DNA of 12,968 bases from Chloroflexota bacterium (GCA_024223125.1 JAAEOP010000133.1:1-12968), one strand, 5' to 3'; shown: positions 1 through 6,822, counted from the first letter of the stretch. Translations and numbers: made by a program. Notes: generated by a model not told the origin, from the letters alone.

Positions 1-86
1 AATCAGAGCCTCAAATTAGCTTTATGTTTAGTGTTCGAGGCTGATTTGCACACTTTTCACCTCATAATTGCGATATTCTGACGATT

Positions 87-308
87 ATGTTAACTATCAG
101 TTGGCATTTTGCGCCGATCACGATTAAGTGTGGCGGTACCATCGTTGTTGCATCCTTGTTTTATAGCCTTTTATTTTTATTAGTCTACGTTAACAACTTT
201 ATGGGAATTCTATTATCATTAGTAGTTCCTGGTTTTTTCATCTTAATCATAATAATTACCCCGCTTAGTTTCATTTTTCCGAACATTAATATGGTTATTA
301 CTGGTTAA
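87..308 (+). CDS. Small hydrophobic ORF, possible 5' part of a membrane protein
   Basis: I do not recognise this 73-residue product. It is strongly hydrophobic, with about two membrane segments: one around residues 18-35 and one around 39-63 rich in Leu, Ile, Val and Phe. The local DNA is much more AT-rich than the rest of the window. No convincing Shine-Dalgarno precedes the ATG at 87. The stop TAA at 306-308 is followed by one codon and then an ATG in the same frame at 312. The two hydrophobic ORFs may therefore be one gene of about 138 codons broken by a single stop, or two small genes. The start is uncertain, and the sequence could be non-coding. Confidence 0.3.
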   Translation: MLTISWHFAPITIKCGGTIVVASLFYSLLFLLVYVNNFMGILLSLVVPGFFILIIIITPLSFIFPNINMVITG

Positions 309-311
309 TTA

Positions 312-503
312 ATGCTACCTTTAATCTTCTGGCTTTCTGCTTTACCGTGGTTAGTAACAGGAGGATTATATGGTTCTCGTAATCCAACTTTAAATATGAT
401 AGGAAAAGTCTTTATTGTCGTACTTCTACTTTTTTTATTAACCTGTGGCACGTTCAGCGAAATCTTTTATTATTTCATGAAAGGATCAGTCCTTGACAAT
501 TGA
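312..503 (+). CDS. Small hydrophobic ORF, possible 3' part of the same membrane protein
   Basis: This is an unrecognised 63-residue hydrophobic product with two predicted membrane segments, about residues 1-18 and 32-54, and a short polar end. It is in the same frame as the ORF ending at 308, with only TAA-TTA between them, and has a similar composition. No ribosome binding site is visible before its ATG. Either it is the downstream half of an interrupted four-helix membrane protein, or it is translated by coupling from the first ORF. I cannot assign a function. From 504 to 589 I see no gene, only AT-rich spacer ending in a short ACTTGCAG-like tract (about 550-577). Confidence 0.3.
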   Translation: MLPLIFWLSALPWLVTGGLYGSRNPTLNMIGKVFIVVLLLFLLTCGTFSEIFYYFMKGSVLDN

Positions 504-589
504 ATTCAGATATAACAATTCTTGATTTTATAGTTACGGCTAACAAAACTTTTACCTGCGACTTGCAGACTCGCCACTTTCTTTTACGA

Positions 590-1564
590 CTATAAATTCA
601 ATAATTCTTTTTCCTGCTCAGATTTCAGGCCATTTTGCCATTCATAATCGGCGGGACGGGTGTTGAGCCAGTCGAGGGTGTCGCGGACGGTGGCGGTTAA
701 CGGCCGTGTTACCAACCCTGCCCCAATCGCCTTCTGACAGTTAAAGGTATTGAACCCGGCCATTTCCGCCGGAACCCATAAAGGCATTTCGGTGTAGGCG
801 GCTATCCCATGTTCCTGCAAAAACTGGTCGCTGACCCAGGTGAAAGCGGCATTGCTGCCGGTCACATCCCGGCATGTGTGTAGAACGTCTTGCATGGTTA
901 ATTGTTCGACTGGCCCGGTGACATTGTATGGGCCGGTCAACTGTTTTTCTACCACCAGCATAATCCAGCCAGCCAAATCGCGTACATCAATAATCTGTAC
1001 CGGGGCGTTTGGGTTGCCGGGAGCCAACACCTGGCCACCCTGAGCCACACGATGGGGCCAATAGCTAAAACGGTCTGATAAATCATGCGGGCCAACGATA
1101 AGACCGGCGCGGACGTTTAAGGCACGGCCGTTCATCGCTTGTGTCGCCGCCTGTTCACACAAAACTTTGAGCGGCCCATACGTCTCCCCAGTAATTTCTT
1201 CTACTGTTTCATCTTCCATTGTGGCTAGACGGCCGTCTTCCCCAATCCCCGAAATCAAATCATCGGCATACACAGACAGGGAAGAGATAAAAGTGTAATG
1301 GTTTACTGCATCGGCCAACAGCGCGGCCGAATCATGTATCAGCCTGGGGACGTAGCCACAAGTGTCAATGACAGCGTTCCAGGTACGGCCGTGTAGCGCT
1401 GCCAACCCCCCATCCCGATCTCCCACCAATGTTTCCAAATCAGGATACAAATCCGGGTTGCTTTGCCCCCGGTTAAATAACGTCACTTCATGCCCGCCGG
1501 CCAAAGCCACATCTACTAATGCCCGACCTAAAAAGCGCGTTCCGCCAATGATAAGTAGTTTCAT
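590..1564 (-). CDS. NAD-dependent epimerase/dehydratase, atypical extended SDR
   Basis: A 324-residue Rossmann-fold oxidoreductase of the extended short-chain dehydrogenase family. The nucleotide-binding glycine motif GGTRFLG is at residues 7-13. The strand before the catalytic region reads FISSLSVY (92-99). The catalytic YxxxK pair is Tyr129-Lys133 in YGPLK. The GGTRFLG form and the length match the group of bacterial SDRs often annotated as NAD-dependent epimerases or reductases, related to plant CSP41-like proteins. The substrate cannot be told from sequence. The start is well supported: GGAGG (complement of 1571-1575) lies 6 bases before the ATG. The gene stands alone, divergent from pepA. 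It ends in TAG at 590-592. Confidence 0.9.
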   Translation of the reverse strand: MKLLIIGGTRFLGRALVDVALAGGHEVTLFNRGQSNPDLYPDLETLVGDRDGGLAALHGRTWNAVIDTCGYVPRLIHDSAALLADAVNHYTFISSLSVYADDLISGIGEDGRLATMEDETVEEITGETYGPLKVLCEQAATQAMNGRALNVRAGLIVGPHDLSDRFSYWPHRVAQGGQVLAPGNPNAPVQIIDVRDLAGWIMLVVEKQLTGPYNVTGPVEQLTMQDVLHTCRDVTGSNAAFTWVSDQFLQEHGIAAYTEMPLWVPAEMAGFNTFNCQKAIGAGLVTRPLTATVRDTLDWLNTRPADYEWQNGLKSEQEKELLNL

Positions 1565-1601
1565 AATTTGCCTCCGTTTGGAAAAGCGTTCAGTGTTCGG
1601 T

Positions 1602-1652
1602 GTTCAGTTTGCAGTGGCGTTTTTCAGAATGAGACGTCACTGAAAACTGAAC
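1602..1652. repeat. Imperfect inverted repeat built of GTTCAGT-like words
   Basis: The arms 1602-1619 (GTTCAGTTTGCAGTGGCG) and 1635-1652 pair at 16 of 18 positions around a 15-base loop. Further upstream, 1589-1608 repeats the same 7-8 base word (GTTCAGT, GTTCGGT, GTTCAGT). There is no T-run after either arm, so a rho-independent terminator is unlikely. It could act as a leader hairpin of the epimerase transcript or be a dispersed intergenic repeat. Confidence 0.6.
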
Positions 1653-1660
1653 AGTGATTA

Positions 1661-1688
1661 AGCATAACAAAGATTAGATCGTTGTCTA
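1661..1688 (-). promoter_or_regulatory. Candidate sigma70-type promoter for the epimerase gene
   Basis: On the minus strand, TAGACA (1683-1688) and TATGCT (1661-1666) are separated by 16 bases. The -35 matches consensus at 5 of 6 positions and the -10 at 4 of 6. Transcription would start near 1654, so the imperfect hairpin at 1602-1652 would lie in the 5' leader of the epimerase mRNA. This rests on motif reading only. Confidence 0.3.
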
Positions 1689-1763
1689 GCATATTACCTA
1701 TTTATGGTTACAATGGTGCGAGTTAGCTTATACCTTACAAAATAGGCCAGTCAGGCAACAAAC

Positions 1764-1797
1764 ATGCACTTGCAAACTTGCATACTTGCAACTTGCC
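1764..1797. repeat. Degenerate tandem tract of ACTTGCA words upstream of pepA
   Basis: Four or five consecutive copies of a 7-8 base word: CACTTGCAA, ACTTGCAT, ACTTGCAA, CTTGCC. The tract ends about 20 bases before the pepA start. A closely similar tract lies downstream of pepA (3379-3413), with a reverse-complement-like copy at 3313-3345. The units are too short and too close for CRISPR. Function is unknown. Confidence 0.65.
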
Positions 1798-1816
1798 ACT
1801 CAAAAAGGAGATTCCC

Positions 1817-3310
1817 ATGAACATAAGCGTTATACAAGGCAATATTCAAGATAGTACGGCTGATACCCTTATCATTAACCTGTTCGCTGATGTCACCACA
1901 CCTGCCGGCGCTACGGGGGCGGTAGATAAGGCGGTAGATGGCGCCATTAGCGACCTCATTGCCAGCGGCGACCTGACCGGCAAAGCAGGCGAGGTGGGTG
2001 TGCTTTATCCACGAGGTGAATTGGCTGCGAAACGAGTGCTAATCGTCGGATTGGGTAAGCGAGAGGAGTTTGATCTGGAAGGAGTACGACGTGCGGCTGC
2101 GGCCGGGTTCAAACGCGCCCGCGAATTAAAAGCGCAGGAAATTGCGACCATTGTACATGGCGCTGGCATTGCCGGGCTGGATGCTGAAGCGGCCACCCAG
2201 GCAACGGTGGAAGGTTCTCTGTTAGCCGCTTACCGGTATGATGCTCCCAAACAAGAGGCAGAAGCTCCGCATGAAGTAGACGCTTTAACTATTGTCGAGG
2301 TTGACGCAGATAAGATAGCGGCCGTTACAGCGGGAAAGGATGCGGCCGTCGCCATCGCCGCGGGCGTGACGATAGCTCGCGATCTGGTGAATATGCCGCC
2401 CAATATTGCCACCCCTACGAAAATGGCGGCCGTTGCCAAAACCATCGCTAAAGCCAATAAGATGGACATTACTGTCGGCGGCCGTAATTGGGCTAAAAAG
2501 CATAAGATGGGTGCATTCTTGGCCGTTGCTAAAGGAGCCGGTGAAAAACCGAAGTTCATCGTCTTAGAACACAATGGCGACCGGGATGATTTAGACACCA
2601 TCGTTCTGGTTGGCAAAGGGATCACTTTTGACACGGGCGGTATTTCTATCAAACCCTCAAACGGGATGGAAGATATGAAGTCGGATATGGGCGGAGCGGC
2701 GGCCGTGTTGGGGGCCATGCAAACGGTCGGCGAACTGGATTTACCGCTGCGTATCATCGGTATTACTCCCTGCACCGAAAATATGCCCGACGCCGATGCT
2801 TACCGTCCAGCCGATGTGATTACTGCCAGCAATGGCAAGACAATTGAAATCATCAGCACGGATGCGGAAGGGCGTATGGTGTTGGCTGATGGGTTAGTTT
2901 ATGCCAACCGTTACAATCCCAAAGCGGTAGTTGATCTGGCGACATTGACGGGCGCTTGTGTGGTGGCATTGGGCGCTGACGTGGCTGCTGGTTTGTTCAG
3001 TACGGACGATGATTTGCGGGATAAATTGGTAACGGCCGGCAGCAGCGCCTTTGAACGAGTCTGGCCGATGCCCTTGTACAAAGATTATCGTCGCTCCATT
3101 GATACGGATGCGGCCGATATGAAGAACAGCGGCGGCCGTTTTGGTGGTTTAGGCACATCGGCCATGTTTTTGAAGGAATTTACGGATTATACCTGGGCAC
3201 ATCTGGATATTGCCGGGGTAGCGCTTTCTGAAAAAGGCAACCCATATACACCTCGTGGCGGCACAGGTTTTGGTGTGCGTTTGCTGGTGGAATTTTTACG
3301 AAAATGGTAA
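1817..3310 (+). CDS. pepA: Leucyl aminopeptidase, M17 family (PepA)
   Basis: A cytosolic di-metal exopeptidase that releases N-terminal residues, especially Leu, from peptides; M17 enzymes usually form hexamers. The 497-residue length is typical. The C-terminal catalytic domain carries the full metal/catalytic set: Lys267 and Asp272 in VGKGITFDTGG, Lys279, Asp290 in MKSDMGG, then Asp349, Glu351 and Arg353 in STDAEGRMVLADGL. These are each offset by three from the E. coli PepA residues. The family signature NTDAEGRL here reads STDAEGRM. The ATG at 1817 is preferred over an upstream in-frame ATG at 1778, because AAGGAG (1805-1810) sits 6 bases before it and the family fold begins with MNISV. 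The gene appears monocistronic and is flanked by short-word repeats. Confidence 0.96.
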   Translation: MNISVIQGNIQDSTADTLIINLFADVTTPAGATGAVDKAVDGAISDLIASGDLTGKAGEVGVLYPRGELAAKRVLIVGLGKREEFDLEGVRRAAAAGFKRARELKAQEIATIVHGAGIAGLDAEAATQATVEGSLLAAYRYDAPKQEAEAPHEVDALTIVEVDADKIAAVTAGKDAAVAIAAGVTIARDLVNMPPNIATPTKMAAVAKTIAKANKMDITVGGRNWAKKHKMGAFLAVAKGAGEKPKFIVLEHNGDRDDLDTIVLVGKGITFDTGGISIKPSNGMEDMKSDMGGAAAVLGAMQTVGELDLPLRIIGITPCTENMPDADAYRPADVITASNGKTIEIISTDAEGRMVLADGLVYANRYNPKAVVDLATLTGACVVALGADVAAGLFSTDDDLRDKLVTAGSSAFERVWPMPLYKDYRRSIDTDAADMKNSGGRFGGLGTSAMFLKEFTDYTWAHLDIAGVALSEKGNPYTPRGGTGFGVRLLVEFLRKW

Positions 3311-3312
3311 GG

Positions 3313-3414
3313 AAGTATGCAAGTGGCAGGTGTGCAAGTAACAAGTCCGCGTCAATGCCTGTAACGTGACATAATTTACAAACTTGCAAACCTGCATACT
3401 TACATACTTGCAAC
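3313..3414. repeat. Inverted ACTTGCA-type repeat downstream of pepA
   Basis: The left arm, about 3313-3345 (AAGTATGCAAGTGGCAGG and on), is an imperfect reverse complement of the right arm, about 3379-3413, with a loop of about 33 bases. Both arms are iterations of the word ACTTGCA or its complement. The right arm also matches the tract at 1764-1797 in direct orientation. The position just after the pepA stop suggests an mRNA 3' hairpin, but there is no T-run. The right edge supplies a possible -35 for the next gene. Confidence 0.6.
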
Positions 3415-3437
3415 GCACCCTCCTACCCCTCTATAAT
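3408..3437 (+). promoter_or_regulatory. Candidate promoter of the carboxylate-amine ligase gene
   Basis: TTGCAA (3408-3413, 4 of 6 to TTGACA) and a perfect TATAAT (3432-3437) are 18 bases apart. The predicted start of transcription near 3444 leaves a leader of about 43 bases. The -35 box is formed by the last ACTTGCAA word of the repeat tract downstream of pepA. Confidence 0.5.
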
Positions 3438-3486
3438 CTCCTAAATAACCATCATTCCATTCACATATTCATGTAAGGAGAAAAAC

Positions 3487-4641
3487 ATGCCTGTACCCAC
3501 TCCCCCATTAACGCTTGGCGTTGAAGAAGAGTATCAGATCATTGATCCTGATAGTCGCAATTTACATTCATATATTTCTGAATTGTTGTCGCAAGATCAG
3601 ACACGGCCGTTGACCTTAGACCTGCAACCCGAATTGATGCAATCACAGGTAGAAGTAGGCAGCCATGTGTGCCGTAATGTGAAGGAAATACGACAAGAGT
3701 TGGTCCGTTTGCGCCGGGCGGTGTGTGAAATAGCCGACGAAAATGGTCTGGCAATTGTCGCTGCCTCCACCCACCCTTTTGCCAGATGGGAAGAACAAAA
3801 TATTACGGAAGGGGAGCGTTATAAAGAACTGCTAGATGATATGCAAGGCGTGGCCCGCCGCCTACTTATTTTTGGCATGCACGTGCATGTGGGCTTTGGG
3901 GATGATTTACAATCAAAGAATTTGATGATTGAGATCATGAACCAGTCCCGCTATTTCATTCCTCATTTGTTGGCTTTGTCTACCAGTTCACCTTTTTGGC
4001 ACGGCCGTCATACCGGTCTCAAATCATACCGCAGCGTCATCTTTGAATCACTCCCCCGCACCGGCATTCCCCACAGCTTCCGCTCCTGGAGTGAATTCAA
4101 AAACTACGAACATACCCTGGAAGTGGTGGGCGCTTTTGGTAAAAAGGATAAGCGGGCTAAAATCTGGTGGGATATTCGCCCTCACCCCATCTTTGACACC
4201 CTCGAATTCCGCATCACTGACATCTGTACCAGAGTAGACGAAGCAGTTTGTATGGCCGCTCTCTTTCAGGCAATTTGCGCCAAACTGTTAAAACTGCGCC
4301 AACAAAATATGTCCTGGCGACAATACCGCCATATGCACATTACCGAAAATAAATGGCGGGCAGTCCGCTACGGCACTCAAGGTGAGATGATTGATTTTGG
4401 CGTTCAGCAGTCGGTGCCGTTCCACTTTCTTATGGAGGAGCTGCTGGAACTGCTGGATGATGTGGTGGATGATCTGGGCAGTCGGGAAGAAGTGGAATAT
4501 GTACGCACCATCCTCAAAAACGGAACCAGCGCGGACCGGCAGTTAAAATGTTATTTGGAACATGGTGGGGAAGAGAATAATGAGGAAGCGTTGAAAGAGG
4601 TAGTGGATCAGTTGATAGTGGAAACGAAGGAAGGGATTTGA
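3487..4641 (+). CDS. Carboxylate-amine ligase, glutamate-cysteine ligase type 2 family (YbdK-like)
   Basis: A 384-residue ATP-dependent carboxylate-amine ligase of the GCS2 family, the group of E. coli YbdK (weak glutamate-cysteine ligase activity). It joins an amine to a carboxylate through an acyl-phosphate. The native substrate of most members is unknown. Visible family motifs: LGVEEEYQIID near the N-terminus (10-20), HVHVG (132-136), and WWDIRPHP with LEFRITD (227-245), which supply ATP/metal and substrate contacts. AAGGAG (3475-3480) lies 6 bases before the ATG and fixes the start. No gshB-like glutathione synthase is adjacent, so glutathione synthesis cannot be inferred. The gene converges on the hemolysin III-family gene. 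Confidence 0.92.
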   Translation: MPVPTPPLTLGVEEEYQIIDPDSRNLHSYISELLSQDQTRPLTLDLQPELMQSQVEVGSHVCRNVKEIRQELVRLRRAVCEIADENGLAIVAASTHPFARWEEQNITEGERYKELLDDMQGVARRLLIFGMHVHVGFGDDLQSKNLMIEIMNQSRYFIPHLLALSTSSPFWHGRHTGLKSYRSVIFESLPRTGIPHSFRSWSEFKNYEHTLEVVGAFGKKDKRAKIWWDIRPHPIFDTLEFRITDICTRVDEAVCMAALFQAICAKLLKLRQQNMSWRQYRHMHITENKWRAVRYGTQGEMIDFGVQQSVPFHFLMEELLELLDDVVDDLGSREEVEYVRTILKNGTSADRQLKCYLEHGGEENNEEALKEVVDQLIVETKEGI

Positions 4642-4648
4642 TTCGTGT

Positions 4649-4702
4649 TCCGTTAACCGTATTCCGTGACCCGTTAACGGAATACGGAATACGGTTAACG
4701 GA
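4649..4702. terminator. Long hairpin between two convergent genes, possible bidirectional terminator
   Basis: A perfect 19-bp stem pairs 4649-4667 with 4684-4702 around a 16-base loop that itself contains the palindrome CCGTTAACGG. The words CCGTTAAC and GGAATACGG recur, so alternative foldings exist. It begins 8 bases after the YbdK-like stop, and the stop codon of the opposing gene (4695-4697) lies inside the right arm. No strong T-run follows on either side, so intrinsic termination is plausible but not proven. Confidence 0.6.
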
Positions 4703-5375
4703 TGACAGCGCTTAGGGGTAGTAGAAATAACAACACGGTGAAGAAGTGGATGGCGCTGCCGCCCATGACAAATAGATGCCAGATGGCGTGGTTGTAAGGA
4801 ATGCGCTCCCAGACATAAAAGATGACGCCGGCCGTATAAAAAAGCCCCCCCAGCATAATGCCAAAGATGCCCCAGGGGGGAATGGCATGGAGCATTTCTT
4901 TGAAGGCCAGAACACACATCCAGCCCATAAGCAAGTAGCCTAACGTGGCCCATTTTTCATAACGGCCGATAAACAACACCTTAAAAGCGATACCTAACAA
5001 AGCCATTCCCCAAACAATGGCTAAGATGGTAAAACCAACCGACCCGCGCAGTTTGATCATCAGAAAAGGAGTATACGTGCCGGCAATGAGCAGGTAAACG
5101 GCCGTGTGGTCCAACACCCGAAAAACCCGTTTCAACTGGGGACGTTGGACGCTATGATACAAAGTAGAAGCCAGATACAGAAAGACGAGCGAACCGCCAT
5201 AAACGGTAAAACTCACCACCTGCCAACCATCCCCATACCGCAGCGCCAGCGCCACCAACACTGCCAGACCAACCACAGCCAAAATAGCCCCGGCGCCATG
5301 GGTCACACTGTTCAACAACTCTTCACGAAATGAGTAAAAGCCGACTTTGGGCAACGGCCGTTTTCTTTTTAACAT
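4695..5375 (-). CDS. Hemolysin III / PAQR-family seven-helix membrane protein
   Basis: A 226-residue integral membrane protein of the hemolysin III (YqfA/PAQR) family, with about seven hydrophobic helices. Family motifs, in order: EELLNSVTHGAGA (18-30), STLYHS (70-75), LDHTAVYLLIAGTYTP (88-103), NHAIWHLFV (195-203) and His210. His74, Asp89, His196 and His200 correspond to the conserved, probably metal-binding, PAQR positions. Despite the family name, bacterial members are not established toxins and their role is unclear. I use the ATG at 5375 (MLKRKR...), because a longer in-frame start at 5426 would fall inside the ssrA terminator. No strong Shine-Dalgarno is visible. It lies downstream of ssrA on the same strand, separated by that terminator. 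Confidence 0.92.
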   Translation of the reverse strand: MLKRKRPLPKVGFYSFREELLNSVTHGAGAILAVVGLAVLVALALRYGDGWQVVSFTVYGGSLVFLYLASTLYHSVQRPQLKRVFRVLDHTAVYLLIAGTYTPFLMIKLRGSVGFTILAIVWGMALLGIAFKVLFIGRYEKWATLGYLLMGWMCVLAFKEMLHAIPPWGIFGIMLGGLFYTAGVIFYVWERIPYNHAIWHLFVMGGSAIHFFTVLLFLLPLSAVIR

Positions 5376-5390
5376 AGATACCACATTGTC

Positions 5391-5424
5391 AAAAAGGGTT
5401 TGCCGCATATGGCAAACCCTTTTC
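5391..5424 (-). terminator. Rho-independent terminator of ssrA
   Basis: A perfect 13-bp stem pairs 5392-5404 (AAAAGGGTTTGCC) with 5411-5423, with the 6-base loop GCATAT. On the minus strand it is followed by a T-run (five Ts ending at 5391). It starts about 12 bases after the mature 3' end of the tmRNA. The A/T flanks make it symmetrical, so it might also stop plus-strand transcription. Confidence 0.85.
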
Positions 5425-5435
5425 AATCTGGTTAG

Positions 5436-5843
5436 TGGAGATGGCGGGAATCGAACCCGCGTCCGAAAAATTCGACCTCTGAACGTCTACAAGCGTAGTT
5501 GGTCTATTTAGAGTTAGCTGTTGGGCGCCCCGACCAACCGGGTCAGCCAACAGCGAGCCGCTGGCTCCCGAAAGAGCCACTTAACCACCGTTAGCAGCAT
5601 CACGGTGGCGCACGTTGACGTTGATGTCACTTAGCCCAATGCGGTCAACGAGCGAACCAGGTAAGCGGGGTTCCATCTTTGGAACCGCTTAGCGCTCAAA
5701 TGGCTTATGCAGCCATTGGAAGAGCGCTGTAAGAACGTGCGTTTGTATTGGCACTTAATGTTTTGCTTCCAGTTTTACGAGATGTAAAGCGTACTCGGCT
5801 TGCAGTCCAGGATCAACCTTCCCCGTCGAAACCGATCATCCCC
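5436..5843 (-). ncRNA. ssrA: Transfer-messenger RNA (tmRNA)
   Basis: The RNA rescues stalled ribosomes with SmpB and adds a degradation tag to the unfinished protein. The 5' end on the minus strand reads GGGGATGATCGGTTTCGACG, the classic tmRNA start. The 3' end has a tRNA-like T-arm (GCGGG TTCGATT CCCGC) and an acceptor strand CATCTCC that pairs with GGGGATG using one G-U pair. The discriminator A is at 5436. The next genomic bases are CTA, so CCA is not encoded and must be added. At about 408 nt it is a normal one-piece tmRNA, not the permuted two-piece type. The inner tag frame is at 5705-5752. It has its own promoter and terminator. Confidence 0.95.
5705..5752 (-). other. tmRNA tag-peptide reading frame, ANTNARSYSALPMAA
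   Basis: The resume codon GCC (5750-5752) follows TTAAGT and begins 15 codons, ANTNARSYSALPMAA, ending in TAA (5705-5707). The ANTN start and AA end fit known bacterial tags. The last three residues are MAA instead of the very common LAA, with a proline just before. Confidence 0.85.
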
Positions 5844-5864
5844 AAATTGTTAATGAACAGGGAG

Positions 5865-5873
5865 ATTATAGCA
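5865..5873 (-). promoter_or_regulatory. Extended -10 promoter of ssrA
   Basis: The minus strand reads TGCTATAAT: a perfect TATAAT (complement of 5865-5870) with the extended TGn element (5871-5873). Transcription would start near 5858, about 15 bases before the mature tmRNA 5' end, leaving a short leader for RNase P to remove. No good -35 is visible, which is usual for extended -10 promoters. Confidence 0.6.
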
Positions 5874-5886
5874 TATATCTCAACAG

Positions 5887-6822
5887 TTACACGGCCGTTT
5901 CCTCATCCAAAGGCGGCAGTTCATGACTCCCCAACAGACGGCGTACCTGGCGGGTCAACCGACTTAAGCTCCCTTCACGGTAACGTTCGGCCAATATCTG
6001 GGCCAAGTCGGCTAGATTATCATATTCGCCAAATAGTTCTTGCAAATAACGACGGTATTTAGAAACCCATACAAATAAGTCAGCTTCTGTGCGCCCTGGA
6101 AAGTCAACCAACAGGGTTGATTCATGAATAATTTGCACGGTCGGCAGGTACACCATTTCATACCAGGCGGCCACAGCTTCCTGATATGGCATCTCTTCCC
6201 CGTCAATCTCAGATAATATCTGGCGTAACTCTTGAATCTGGATCATCAGTTCTGTATACCGCCCAGGCGATGTAAAGTGGATATTGTGATCGGGCGCTAT
6301 CTCATCCAGATGTGTTTTTTCTATAAACGTACGTTCGCCCAACTGAATAAAAATCTTGTCTAAATCATCATCGGGATTGATGTCTATGTCGGCAGGATAT
6401 TCCCAAACGTGGGCTTCAATGGTAGAGGTTTCCATCTGGCGGGCAACCGAAACGCGGTGGTTGCCATCACGCACAAAGTAAACATTTCCTACCTGGTATA
6501 CCTCAATGGGCGGCCAACCAATTGTGGTAGCCAGTGCATCCACCCCAACCCAGCGTTCCTGAATGCTGTCTGACAAGGGTAGAAACTGGCGATTAAACTC
6601 ACGGTAACGGCCGACACTGCCCACAATGGCTTCGACAGGAATTTCTTCAATCCCAGTGTACATTGGGTTTTGTTGGCGTAGTTCGTTACGCACGGCGTCA
6701 AAGGGGAGCAAACGGGTATCACGACCAGTCAGCCGGGCTGCTACCTGATCCAGAGTTGCACGGCGGCGAACCTGTCCAAAACGGAATAAAGCATCATTGC
6801 GAGATTTTGCACTTTCGTTCAT
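5887..6822 (-). CDS. ParB-like DGNHR-motif protein of unknown role
   Basis: A 311-residue soluble protein. Its most telling feature is VYFVRDGNHRVSVAR (114-128), the motif of the ParB/Srx (ParB N-terminal) fold, where related residues bind nucleotide. It is preceded by IPVEAIVGSVGR (61-72) and a strand of the form WPPIEVYQVGN (103-113), the usual order in ParB-like domains. Outside this, residues about 150-311 are mostly helical and acidic, and I recognise no HTH or CTP-dependent ParB dimer domain. It is therefore unlikely to be the chromosome segregation ParB, and no parA is adjacent. It sits alone upstream of ssrA. The start lacks a clear Shine-Dalgarno. It could be a regulator or a nucleotide-binding enzyme; the function is open. 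Confidence 0.8.
   Translation of the reverse strand: MNESAKSRNDALFRFGQVRRRATLDQVAARLTGRDTRLLPFDAVRNELRQQNPMYTGIEEIPVEAIVGSVGRYREFNRQFLPLSDSIQERWVGVDALATTIGWPPIEVYQVGNVYFVRDGNHRVSVARQMETSTIEAHVWEYPADIDINPDDDLDKIFIQLGERTFIEKTHLDEIAPDHNIHFTSPGRYTELMIQIQELRQILSEIDGEEMPYQEAVAAWYEMVYLPTVQIIHESTLLVDFPGRTEADLFVWVSKYRRYLQELFGEYDNLADLAQILAERYREGSLSRLTRQVRRLLGSHELPPLDEETAV

Noticed and set aside
1764..1797. Repeated ACTTGCA words as a CRISPR array
   Set aside because: Units are 7-8 bases, abut each other without spacers, and there are no cas genes.
1778..1816. Upstream in-frame start of pepA
   Set aside because: The extra 13 residues come from the repeat tract, while a strong Shine-Dalgarno precedes the ATG at 1817.
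4543..4953. A 136-residue minus-strand ORF across the convergent junction
   Set aside because: It is out of frame with the clear hemolysin III-family motifs and antisense to the ligase end, so it is a shadow.
5376..5426. Longer start for the hemolysin III-family protein
   Set aside because: The added codons lie in the ssrA terminator stem and have no family resemblance; the ATG at 5375 begins a normal family N-terminus.
5436..5470. A tRNA gene on the minus strand, from the T-arm and acceptor end
   Set aside because: There is no anticodon arm nearby; the matching acceptor strand is about 400 bases away with the tmRNA 5' signature, so it is the tRNA-like end of ssrA.
5748..6062. A 104-residue plus-strand ORF
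   Set aside because: It crosses the 5' end of ssrA and the antisense of the ParB-like gene, with no family motif or ribosome binding site.
5887..6822. A chromosome partitioning parABS locus
   Set aside because: Only the DGNHR-type motif is present; there is no parA, no HTH and no parS-like site that I can see.
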